A DNA stretch of 9,487 nt from the NCBI GenBank assembly GCA_002688155.1, contig NZCH01000090.1, positions 1-9,487 on the forward strand, written 5' to 3'. The stretch is from Phycisphaerae bacterium. Lineage in GTDB: Bacteria > Planctomycetota > Phycisphaerae > Phycisphaerales > Phycisphaeraceae. Shown one piece after another: positions 1 through 6,384 of the stretch (the first letter of the stretch is position 1; the number at the start of each line of letters is the position of its first letter). Below the pieces are notes generated by a model. The model had not been told where the DNA came from and did no database searches. It worked only from the letters and a program-made list of their open reading frames with translations. The position numbers were made by a program, and so were the translations under genes.

Positions 1-158
1 CCACAGCAAGTGCGTCGTGTTCGTGCAGCGGCGGGCCGGTGCAGTGCTCGTGCCCTACTTTCGAACCTTCAGCGACCCCCGGACCCGACAAAATGAACGA
101 CGTATTCGAAGCGACGGTGCGATCGATTACGGATCAGATCGTGTCACGCATGCGGTGA
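1..158 (+). CDS. 3' end of an unrecognised upstream gene (5' end outside window, possible frame change)
   Basis: Two + strand frames are open here. From base 2 the translation begins HSKCVVFVQRRAG and continues VLVPYFRTFSDP; its codons end mostly in G or C up to about base 90, as expected of a real gene in this genome. Past about base 93 that frame loses the bias, while the frame read from base 3 gains it and ends in MNDVFEATVRSITDQIVSR-M-R with a TGA at 156-158. The simplest readings are a gene ending at 158 in the second frame, or one gene with a one-base frame change (sequence error or mutation) near base 90. The first frame itself stays open to a TGA at 191-193, inside the next gene. I do not recognise the protein family. 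The stop at 158 lies 10 bases before the aldolase start, so it is probably in the same operon. Confidence 0.4.
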   Translation, partial: TASASCSCSGGPVQCSCPTFEPSATPGPDKMNDVFEATVRSITDQIVSRMR

Positions 159-168
159 GGGACATGCC

Positions 169-1320
169 ATGGTACAAAAAAGTCTTGACATGAAGCTTGC
201 CCGCATTCTCGCCGACCCCTCGTGCGGCGACTTCATCCTCGCCGATGCCAAGGACGCCGACATGGGCGGCGGTATCGGCTCGCCGGGCAAGGAACGCGAC
301 GGACGGCGGCGCTCCCTCGACGACTACCGCCGCATCATTCGCGAGAACGTACGCCACGAGCAGGTTGACATCATGCTCATGAGCGCATCGACCAGCGAAG
401 TACTTACGATCAACGAGCGGCTGTTCGACGCCAGCACCGTGACGCCGGCCTGCCGCGCCAATGACACGACCGATATTTATTCGGTTCGCGACGGCGTGTA
501 CCCGTCCGTCGCGTCGCGACCGTTCCGCACGGCGATGATCGACCACATCACGCACGGCCGGCTAAGCCCCGCGCCAAGCGAGCCAATCGTCGGCGCCGAC
601 CTTGCGCTGTACTCGGCCACGTTCAACAATGACCTGCAGCGCGACCTGGAAACACTCACGCACTACCGCGACTTTCGTGTCGAGGCCGAGGTGAAAGGTT
701 TGCGGCATTTCCTCGAAGTTTTCAACCCAAATGCATGCGCGGACATGTGCCCGCGCGACATCGGACGGTACCTCAACGACATGATCGCACGCACGCTCGC
801 GGGCGTCGCGGGCAAGGGCAGGCCGATCTTTTTGAAGATTCCGTACAACGGGCCGGAGGTGATGGAGGAACTGGCCGGCTACGACCGCACGCTTGTACCA
901 GGTATCCTCGGCGGCGCGTCGGGGACGACGTACGACGCATATTTCCAGTTGCATGATGCGCGGGAGCACGGGGCGCGCGTCGCGCTGTACGGACGCATGA
1001 TTAACAACAGTGAACACCAGGTGACGATGATCGAGCACCTGCGCCGGATCGCCGATGGTGAACTGACCGACCCGGCGCAGGCCGTGCGTTCGTATCACGC
1101 CGCGCTTGAGAGGTTGAGCATCAAGCCGTATCGCAACCTCGAAGACGATCTTCAATCGACGAAACGCGGCACGGCTTACAGCGCATCGTCATCGACCACC
1201 GTTGCGATCGACGGCGGGCGTGCCGATGCGCCCATGTCATCGATCACCAACGCCGCGATTCCAAACCACAACGACCGAGTGTCGCAAAACCTCGCACGCC
1301 TGACGCGCGTCCTGGGGTGA
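169..1320 (+). CDS. Class I (Schiff-base) aldolase-like TIM-barrel protein, putative phosphosugar aldolase
   Basis: A 383-residue protein with the layout of the DeoC/FbaB/LacD group of class I aldolases. Near residues 22-48 it has FILADAKDADMGGGIGSPG followed by a basic stretch. At 219-228 the strand PIFLKIPYNG carries Lys223, the best candidate for the Schiff-base lysine. At 242-279 come LVPGILGGASGT and then GARVALYGRMINN, which match the late barrel strands that bind the phosphate (compare the 'GG...' and 'GAxGxxxGRNI' segments of FbaB-type aldolases). This suggests reversible cleavage of a phosphorylated keto sugar in the cytoplasm; the substrate is unknown. The C-terminal 60 residues (Ser/Thr-rich, about 325-383) look like a poorly structured tail. 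The start is the ATG at 169, 7 bases after GAGGG (157-161); an ATG at 190 is a less likely alternative. The DeoR gene follows directly, which fits a carbohydrate operon. The fold assignment is fairly sure, the reaction is inferred. Confidence 0.7.
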   Translation: MVQKSLDMKLARILADPSCGDFILADAKDADMGGGIGSPGKERDGRRRSLDDYRRIIRENVRHEQVDIMLMSASTSEVLTINERLFDASTVTPACRANDTTDIYSVRDGVYPSVASRPFRTAMIDHITHGRLSPAPSEPIVGADLALYSATFNNDLQRDLETLTHYRDFRVEAEVKGLRHFLEVFNPNACADMCPRDIGRYLNDMIARTLAGVAGKGRPIFLKIPYNGPEVMEELAGYDRTLVPGILGGASGTTYDAYFQLHDAREHGARVALYGRMINNSEHQVTMIEHLRRIADGELTDPAQAVRSYHAALERLSIKPYRNLEDDLQSTKRGTAYSASSSTTVAIDGGRADAPMSSITNAAIPNHNDRVSQNLARLTRVLG

Positions 1321-1379
1321 CATACCGATCACTCGACCCCCGACCCCCCCCGGCCCGCAAACCCCCAAACCCCAAGCCA

Positions 1380-2165
1380 ATGCTCATCGTCGAACGTCAA
1401 CAGCGCATACTCGACACGCTTCGAAGTCAAAAGACGGCGCAGCTCGACGAACTGGCGCGCCGGTTGGACGTGAGCACGTCGACGGTGCGGCGCGACCTTG
1501 AACAGCTCGAAGCACGTGGCCTGGCCAAGCGCACGCACGGTGGCGCGGTGTTGCAGGACGAGCCGCCGATAGACCCGAGCCAGTCCAACGTCGCGCTTGC
1601 GGCGCGCATGAATGAGCACGTGCAACAGAAACAACGCATCGGCAGCGTCGCCGCCGCAATGGTGCAGCCGCAGATGACCGTCCTGCTCGACGGCGGGTCA
1701 ACCGTCGTTTACACGGCACAGCAAATCGTTGCTCGGCCCATTCAGGTTGTCACCAACAGCCTGGCGGTCGCGGGGATTTTTGCCGACGATGATCAGGTTG
1801 AACTGCTGGTCATCGGCGGGAACCTGTACCCACGCACGGGGGTGCTCGTCGGCTCAATCGCCACGGGCTGCCTCGCAGACCTGCACGCGGATGTACTGCT
1901 GTTCTCCCTGGCCGGCATCTTCGGCAATGAGGCGTTTAATCAGAACCTCATGATGGCGCAGGTAGAACAGGCCATGCTCAGACAGGCGGTCGTGAGCATG
2001 ATGCTGATGGATTCGAGCAAGTTTGGGCGCAAGAGTCTGGCACGCGTCTGCGGCCTCGAAGAAGTCGACCACATCATCACGGACGCGGGAGTCGACCAGA
2101 CCTGGCGCGACCAACTCGGTCACCGGCTGGTCGCCGTGCCCGACGCGTCTGATGGCGGGACCTGA
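1380..2165 (+). CDS. DeoR-family transcriptional regulator
   Basis: A 261-residue protein of usual DeoR length. Residues 1-57 form the winged helix-turn-helix: ERQQRILDTL, then QLDELARRLDVSTSTVRRDL and EQLEARGLAKRTHGGAV, the family signature. Residues about 84-245 are the sugar-phosphate-sensing DeoRC domain: LLDGGST (102-108), VVTNSLAVAG (123-132), IGGNLYPRTG (145-154), a divergent LAGIFGNEAFN (178-187) and MDSSKFGRKSL (210-220), ending with VDHIITD. Members repress sugar-catabolic operons and release DNA on binding a phosphorylated sugar, so it probably controls the aldolase operon it sits in. The frame is open back to a GTG at 1317 that overlaps the aldolase stop (GTGA), but the extra 21 residues are proline-rich and unlike the family. 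The family-like MLIVERQQRIL start at 1380 is therefore chosen, although it has no Shine-Dalgarno sequence. Confidence 0.9.
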   Translation: MLIVERQQRILDTLRSQKTAQLDELARRLDVSTSTVRRDLEQLEARGLAKRTHGGAVLQDEPPIDPSQSNVALAARMNEHVQQKQRIGSVAAAMVQPQMTVLLDGGSTVVYTAQQIVARPIQVVTNSLAVAGIFADDDQVELLVIGGNLYPRTGVLVGSIATGCLADLHADVLLFSLAGIFGNEAFNQNLMMAQVEQAMLRQAVVSMMLMDSSKFGRKSLARVCGLEEVDHIITDAGVDQTWRDQLGHRLVAVPDASDGGT

Positions 2166-2182
2166 GTGCGTTCGCCAATGCT

Positions 2183-2258
2183 CGATTTTCGAATGCCGTT
2201 TTGGCCACCCCCCCCCATCGACTTGTCCGCCAGATCGGCAATCGGCAATCGAAAACCG
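2183..2258. repeat. Imperfect inverted repeat behind the DeoR gene
   Basis: The left arm CGATTTTCGAATGCCG (2183-2198) pairs with the right arm CGGCAATCGAAAACCG (2243-2258) in 14 of 16 positions, with a 44-base spacer that holds a run of nine C (2208-2216). The right arm overlaps a short direct repeat of ATCGGCA (2234-2247). The element lies 17 bases after the DeoR stop in non-coding DNA. It may be a weak transcription stop or a small dispersed genomic repeat. AT-rich sequence after it (2261-2300) could hold the promoter of the LysM gene, but no hexamer pair is convincing. Confidence 0.4.
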
Positions 2259-2387
2259 CAAATCAAAAGATATTCGTTGCGTTAAAACGATAAAAAGGTT
2301 AAAAGCAGCCTCGTAATCACCTGAATCCCCCCATGACCCGCCCGCGATGGCAGGATGCCACGCGCCAACACGCAAAGGAGTGCGACC

Positions 2388-2840
2388 ATGCAACGATTTC
2401 TGCTTCTTGTGACTATTGCTCTGATCGGCATGCTGATCAGTTGCAGCCAGCCGTCACGCCACGACCTTGTTCAGATCGACGATGGCCAACCGACCGACGT
2501 GCCCGCCGGCGACACGGGGCCGGTCGCGTGGTCCAGCGACCCGGCGCCACCCGCGCACGAAGCCGTCACGCAGCAATACACGCCGCCGGCTGCTCCAGCC
2601 GTGGGCGCAACCACCGCCTACATGGCGCCCGCGCCGCAACCCGCGATGTCCGCCTCCGCGGCCGCTGCTCCGTCAGCGCCTTCCGGGCCGCGCACCTACA
2701 CCATCCAGCGCGGCGACACGCTGTGGTCCATCGCGACGCGCTACTACGGAAGCGGCAAACGCTGGACGCTCATCCACGACGCCAATCCAAACCTCGTGCC
2801 CAAGAAGATGCGCGTGGGCCAACGCGTTGTGATGCCGTAA
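2388..2840 (+). CDS. Small lipoprotein with C-terminal LysM domain
   Basis: A 150-residue exported protein. Residues 1-18 are a signal peptide (MQRF, hydrophobic LLLVTIALIGM) ending in the lipobox L-I-S-C, so Cys19 should be lipidated; Ser at +2 fits outer-membrane sorting. Residues 20-100 form a proline- and alanine-rich linker. Residues about 103-150 are one LysM module: YTIQRGDTLWSIATRYYGSG, an IHDANPN segment and VPKKMRVGQRVVMP, the standard peptidoglycan-binding pattern. No catalytic domain is present, so it probably anchors to or organises the cell wall. The ATG at 2388 is chosen because AAAGGAG (2374-2380) lies 7 bases before it and the signal peptide starts there; the frame is open upstream to an ATG at 2355 that would bury the signal. 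It appears to be a single-gene unit, with a stem-loop just after the stop. Confidence 0.87.
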   Translation: MQRFLLLVTIALIGMLISCSQPSRHDLVQIDDGQPTDVPAGDTGPVAWSSDPAPPAHEAVTQQYTPPAAPAVGATTAYMAPAPQPAMSASAAAAPSAPSGPRTYTIQRGDTLWSIATRYYGSGKRWTLIHDANPNLVPKKMRVGQRVVMP

Positions 2841-2850
2841 TGCAACTGGG

Positions 2851-2873
2851 GCGGGGGACTTGAAGTTCCCCGC
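2851..2873 (+). terminator. GC-rich stem-loop after the LysM gene
   Basis: The arms GCGGGGGACT and AGTTCCCCGC (one G-T pair) form a 10-bp stem with a 3-base loop, starting 10 bases after the LysM stop codon. No T-run follows, so it may be a non-canonical intrinsic terminator or an mRNA 3' end stabiliser. Confidence 0.6.
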
Positions 2874-3284
2874 ATGACGCGCAAACAGTACCCACAACAA
2901 GTCCCGTCCCCGATGATCGCCCTGCTACGATAAGAGCTGATGACAGCGACCATGAACCGTCCGTAACCGTCGCATGGTGTGCAACCTTCAGCACGTACCG
3001 CCACCGACGGTGGGCACGGGTTGCGATGACTTCGCGCCTCATTTTCGAAATCGCCACGCTCAGGACCATTCTCGCTTCGCTTGCGAATCTGCTCGGTGAT
3101 GACGTCGTGCTCCGCAGCGCGTGTGTCATCCGGCGCGCACCGGAACAGCGGCATCCGTGACACGTCGACATCGAAGCGGCGGGCGGCGGCCGCATCGTGT
3201 CCACGCGGGTCCAGATGAAAACAGTCCACGCATTGGAGTTCCCGTGGTGGCGGACACACCGATTCAGGGCCGTAAGATAGCCAC
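2874..3284. other. Gap of 411 bases without a supported gene
   Basis: No gene can be assigned with confidence. On the - strand one frame (about 3286 down to 2744) is open, and its part at 3240-3060 has strongly G/C-ending codons; it reads CVDCFHLDPRGHD, then FDVDVSRMPLFRC and AEHDVITEQIRKRSEN. A second - strand frame looks better below about 3060 (MVLSVAISKMRREV). On the + strand a 44-codon frame (3027-3161) begins MTSRLIFEIATLRTILASL. None is recognised, none has a ribosome binding site, and the - strand frame would run into the LysM gene. It may be a decayed gene or plain intergenic DNA with the kinase promoter at its right end. Confidence 0.4.
3273..3278 (+). promoter_or_regulatory. Candidate -10 element of the kinase gene (leaderless)
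   Basis: TAAGAT (4 of 6 to TATAAT, fits TAnnnT) ends 6 bases before the kinase ATG at 3285. A start site at the usual distance would fall on or next to the ATG, which agrees with the absence of a Shine-Dalgarno sequence. No clear -35 hexamer is seen. Confidence 0.35.
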
Positions 3285-3971
3285 ATGCCGGATCGCACTG
3301 CGCACATCATTGACGAAGCTCTGGTTGCCGAGTTGGCCAACCGTCTGCGGCGGCGGAGCGACGTTTCCGGGAGGGTGATTGTCGGCATCGCCGGCATCCC
3401 GGCGGCGGGCAAGAGTACGCTCGGACGATTACTGATCGAAGCGATCAATCAAGATGCCCCGGGTGCCGGCGCCGGGGCCGGGGTGCTTGTGCCGATGGAC
3501 GGGTATCACCTGACCAACCGGCACCTGGACGGGCTGGGTCTGCGCAACCGCAAAGGCGCGCCCGCAACGTTCGACGTCCGGGGATATTGCCGCCTGCTCG
3601 AGCAGGCCCGCGATCCCGCGAAGGTCCTTCGCTTTCCCATTTACGATCGCCAGCTTCACGAGCCGGTCTTCGATGATCGTGTGGATCACACGATCACGCC
3701 AGCCGTGCGCGTCGTTATCACGGAGGGCAACTATCTACTGCTGGACCAGGAACCGTGGCCCTCTCTGGCGCGCGTGCTGGATGAATGCTGGTACCTGGAC
3801 ACGCCGATGCAGTGGGCCCGCCAGTGGATGGTCGACCGACACGTTCGCGGAGGCCGCGGCAGGGGCGACGCCCAAACGCACTACGAAATAAGTGACGCCC
3901 TGAACGCGAGGCTCGTCCTGCAACACATGCGAAAGCCAGACCTTACGCTGTGCTGGCCGGAGGTTGACTGA
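3285..3971 (+). CDS. P-loop small-molecule kinase, FrcK/YggC-like (phosphoribulokinase/uridine kinase/pantothenate kinase group)
   Basis: A 228-residue cytosolic kinase. Walker A is GIPAAGKST (37-45). Next come VPMDGYHLTNRHLD (69-82), LRNRKGAPATFDVRGY (86-101), VLRFPIYDRQLHEP (114-127) and ITEGNYLLLD (145-154). This order, with the PMDG-Y-H and EGNYLL motifs, is typical of the nucleoside/sugar kinase branch that includes the fructose-transport-associated FrcK and resembles bacterial pantothenate kinase and uridine kinase. A lid region with WMVDRHVRGGRGRG (181-194) carries the expected basic residues. Residues 60-67 form a short Gly-Ala repeat. It should transfer phosphate from ATP to a sugar, nucleoside or similar hydroxyl compound; the substrate is not known. 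It lies between a DeoR/aldolase operon and a sodium symporter, so a role in sugar use is likely but inferred. The ATG at 3285 lacks a Shine-Dalgarno sequence; see the -10 element before it. Confidence 0.85.
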   Translation: MPDRTAHIIDEALVAELANRLRRRSDVSGRVIVGIAGIPAAGKSTLGRLLIEAINQDAPGAGAGAGVLVPMDGYHLTNRHLDGLGLRNRKGAPATFDVRGYCRLLEQARDPAKVLRFPIYDRQLHEPVFDDRVDHTITPAVRVVITEGNYLLLDQEPWPSLARVLDECWYLDTPMQWARQWMVDRHVRGGRGRGDAQTHYEISDALNARLVLQHMRKPDLTLCWPEVD

Positions 3972-4309
3972 CGAATCATTCTGAGGCGAAACTGATGCAG
4001 GAAACGAAGGGCCCAAGGGCGACAGCGGGGTATTGGCATACACGGATCGTCTCTCGTTGTGCACATTGTTTGTCAGCGACGATCACGCAAGACATGGCGG
4101 AGCGACGTTGAGTTGGTGTAAGCCGATCCGAAAGATGACATCGTTACCATGGACCGCCCGGGCCTGTATCTGTTGGAAGAGGCAAGATTCCCGCTGTCTT
4201 GCAGGAGACCGATCGGTCCAGGAAAGACGATCCGTGGCACGGGTTGCACACGGGCAGAGCGAGATCAGCAACACCCTCGAGTCGGCGAAGTCATATTAAG
4301 AGTGCGTGC
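3972..4309 (+). other. 338-base intergenic region upstream of the symporter
   Basis: No gene is supported. Short open frames exist, including one of 54 codons (4149-4313) whose TGA overlaps the symporter ATG, but none resembles a protein or has a ribosome binding site. The region holds a perfect 12-bp palindrome at 4207-4218 and an AT-rich TATTAA at 4294-4299, 10 bases before the symporter start, that could be a -10 element. Its length suggests a regulated promoter for the symporter. Confidence 0.45.
4207..4218. promoter_or_regulatory. Perfect 12-bp palindrome GACCGATCGGTC, possible operator
   Basis: GACCGATCGGTC is fully self-complementary and lies 91 bases before the symporter start in otherwise unexplained DNA. 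It could be a repressor-binding site. A palindrome of this size can also occur by chance in GC-rich DNA, and no second copy was noticed near the other genes. Confidence 0.3.
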
Positions 4310-5839
4310 ATGACCGTAAGCGAAACCAATATCCCCGCCGAAGGACTCGCGACACTGGACTGGCTGGTCATCGCAGCGTACGTCGTGGGCATGATCGCTC
4401 TGGGCTGGTACTTCTCGCGCAGGCAGCGCAGCACGGAGGAGTACTTTGTCGGCAGCGGGAACATGAACCCGACGCTGATCGGGATCTCCATCTTCGCAAC
4501 GCTGCTGAGCACAATCTCATACCTGGCGTACCCCGGTGAATTGATCGCGAAGGGACCGGTCTTACTGGCGAGCAGCCTTGCCCTGCCCATTGTCTTTCTC
4601 ATCGTGGCTTTTCTGCTGCTACCGGTGTACATGCGGCAGCGGGCCACCAGCGCGTACGAGTTGCTGGAGGCAAAGCTGGGTGTGGGCATTCGCCTGTTGG
4701 GCAGCGTCATGTTCATCGCACTGCGGCTGGTATGGATGTCGTTGCTGATCTACCTGGCGGCCAAGGCGATGACCGTGATGATCGGTGTGGATAAGACGTG
4801 GATTTGGCTGATCGTACTGTGCACGGGATTCGTCGCCGTGATCTACACATCGCTGGGCGGCCTGCGGGCAGTGGTGATCACTGACCTGTTCCAGACCATT
4901 CTTCTGTTTGGCGGTGCGCTGCTGGTCATCATCACGGTGACAATTCAGACCGGCGGCTTTGACTGGTTTCCGACACAGTGGCATGACAACTGGGATCGCC
5001 AGCCGGTGTTCAGCTTCGACCCGTCGACGCGTATTACGGTGGTTGGGGTAATCCTCTCGACGCTGATATGGTATGTCTGTACGGCCGGCAGCGATCAAAC
5101 GACGGTGCAGCGCTTCATGGCGACGCGCAACGTAAAGGCGGCGCGGCGGTCGTATGCCATCAACCTGATCGTCGGGTTCACCGTCGCCATCACGCTCGCG
5201 CTCGTCGGCTTCGCATTGCTTGGATTTTTCAAAGCGCGACCGGAGGAACTTCCGCAGGGCATGGACGTCATCAACAACGCCGATTTCCTTTTCCCACATT
5301 ACATTGCATACCACCTGCCAATGGGAATCTCGGGACTGGTCGTCGCTGCGATGTTCGCTGCGGCCATGTCCAGCATCGACTCGGGTGTCAACTCGATCAC
5401 TGCGGTCGTGACAACTGATTTCCTCGACCGATTCGGCATACGGCCAAAGACGGAGAAGGGTCACGTCCGCGTGGCGCAGTTGCTGGCATTCGTCATCGGA
5501 GCCATCGTCGTCGTGGGCAGTTCGTTCATGGAGCACATTCCGGGAAACATCACCGCGGTCACGCAAAAGACGACAAACCTGCTGGTCACCCCGCTGTTTG
5601 GCCTGTTCTTCTTCGCTCTGTTCGTGCCGTTCGCGAAACCGCTTGGTGTGTTGGCCGGGACGATCTGCGGTACGGCCACCGCCGTGCTCATCGCATTCTC
5701 AGGGCCCATCTTCGGGACGAACCCCGATGGCCTGGACCCGATCAGCTTCATGTGGATCAGCCCGGCGGCCCTTGTGGTGAATATGATCACAGGTTCGCTC
5801 ATCAGCCTGGTCCTTGCGCGGTGGGCGCGGCGCACATGA
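4310..5839 (+). CDS. Sodium:solute symporter (SSS family)
   Basis: A 509-residue inner-membrane transporter, usual length for the family, with about 13 hydrophobic segments beginning at LDWLVIAAYVVGMIALGWYF (16-35). Family marks are the RRQRSTEEYFVGSGNMNP loop (37-54), LLSTISYLAYPGE (65-77), IYTSLGGLRAVVITDLFQ (178-195) and GSDQTTVQRFMATRNVKAAR (260-279). AAMSSIDSGVNSITAVV (351-367) is the helix that in relatives contributes Ser/Thr to the Na2 sodium site. It couples solute uptake to the sodium gradient. Members carry sugars, myo-inositol, sialic acid, proline and others; the nearby kinase, aldolase and DeoR regulator point to a sugar or polyol, but this is inference. The frame is open to an ATG at 4199, but the extra residues are polar and unlike the family. 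The ATG at 4310 puts a short tail before the first helix and is preferred, though it has no Shine-Dalgarno sequence. Confidence 0.93.
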   Translation: MTVSETNIPAEGLATLDWLVIAAYVVGMIALGWYFSRRQRSTEEYFVGSGNMNPTLIGISIFATLLSTISYLAYPGELIAKGPVLLASSLALPIVFLIVAFLLLPVYMRQRATSAYELLEAKLGVGIRLLGSVMFIALRLVWMSLLIYLAAKAMTVMIGVDKTWIWLIVLCTGFVAVIYTSLGGLRAVVITDLFQTILLFGGALLVIITVTIQTGGFDWFPTQWHDNWDRQPVFSFDPSTRITVVGVILSTLIWYVCTAGSDQTTVQRFMATRNVKAARRSYAINLIVGFTVAITLALVGFALLGFFKARPEELPQGMDVINNADFLFPHYIAYHLPMGISGLVVAAMFAAAMSSIDSGVNSITAVVTTDFLDRFGIRPKTEKGHVRVAQLLAFVIGAIVVVGSSFMEHIPGNITAVTQKTTNLLVTPLFGLFFFALFVPFAKPLGVLAGTICGTATAVLIAFSGPIFGTNPDGLDPISFMWISPAALVVNMITGSLISLVLARWARRT

Positions 5840-5841
5840 AT

Positions 5842-5856
5842 GGCCGCTGCGCGGCC
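5842..5856. terminator. GC hairpin between convergent symporter and ribH
   Basis: GGCCGC-TGC-GCGGCC forms a 6-bp all-GC stem with a 3-base loop, 2 bases after the symporter stop and 27 bases from the ribH stop on the other strand. No T-run is seen. It could end transcription from either side; the stem is short. Confidence 0.4.
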
Positions 5857-5883
5857 GCACGCTTACAGTAAATGACGCAACGT

Positions 5884-6357
5884 TCACGGGCTGTTCTGCC
5901 GCCGCCAGTGGATCAAATCGATCGCCGCGACCGCCGCCTCGACGCCCTTGTTGAATTCGTCGTCGGCGCAGCGCTGTGCCAATTGGTCCAGATCAGACAC
6001 AGCCAGAACCTCCATGATGATCGGGACGTCCTCTTCGAGCATGACCTGGTTCAGGCCGTCCGTACACATGCGCCACACGACTTCGAAATGGTAGGTGTCG
6101 CCCTTGAGGACGGCGCCGAAGGCGATGACTGCATCGATGGTTCTGTCCCGGCGAATGACACGCCGGGCCGCCAGCGGCAACTCGACCGCACCGGGCAGCA
6201 CATGCACGGGCGGCGTCGCGCATCCGGCGCGCTCGAAGACCTGCAGGCAGCGCGTCACCATTGCGTCGACGTACTGCGCATGCCACTTGGACTGCACGAT
6301 CGCGACGCGCGCATCCGACACATCGGGAAGCTGGTCGGAGGGATGACTGGTCTTCAT
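5884..6357 (-). CDS. ribH: 6,7-dimethyl-8-ribityllumazine synthase
   Basis: A 157-residue protein of normal length. It catalyses the penultimate step of riboflavin synthesis, joining 5-amino-6-ribitylaminouracil with dihydroxybutanone phosphate in the cytoplasm, and usually forms pentamers or a 60-mer shell. Visible motifs: VAIVQSKWHAQYVDAM (18-33), HVLPGAVELPLAARRV (52-67, the VPGA-EIPLA segment), IAFGAVLKGDTYHFE (78-92) with the catalytic His90, Arg129 and NKGVEAAVAAIDL (136-148). Two features differ from the classic enzyme. The usual SRFN-type segment is QSKWHA, as in type II (RibH2) enzymes, and the FGVL segment is MEVL (115-118). The gene lies 27 bases after thrC on the same strand and is probably cotranscribed. 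No other riboflavin genes are in the window. No clear Shine-Dalgarno sequence precedes the ATG. Confidence 0.92.
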   Translation of the reverse strand: MKTSHPSDQLPDVSDARVAIVQSKWHAQYVDAMVTRCLQVFERAGCATPPVHVLPGAVELPLAARRVIRRDRTIDAVIAFGAVLKGDTYHFEVVWRMCTDGLNQVMLEEDVPIIMEVLAVSDLDQLAQRCADDEFNKGVEAAVAAIDLIHWRRQNSP

Positions 6358-6384
6358 GGGCGAAATGCCATTGGTGGATGAAAT

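Noticed and set aside
185..190. TTGACA, a perfect -35 hexamer
   Set aside because: It lies inside the aldolase coding region and no -10 hexamer follows at a proper distance.
562..1155. Long - strand open frame of 197 codons opposite the aldolase
   Set aside because: Shadow of the aldolase gene; GC-rich coding DNA often leaves an open antisense frame and the translation resembles nothing.
3001..3013. Palindrome CCACCG-A-CGGTGG
   Set aside because: Short, with a one-base centre, and not placed near any gene start or stop; likely chance in GC-rich DNA.
4149..4313. 54-codon frame ending at the symporter start (ATGA overlap)
   Set aside because: No ribosome binding site, codon bias fades after the first third, and the peptide looks random.
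4619..5566. 315-codon - strand frame opposite the symporter
   Set aside because: Its translation is a hydrophilic, His/Arg/Asp-rich mirror of membrane helices, the typical antisense shadow of a transporter gene.
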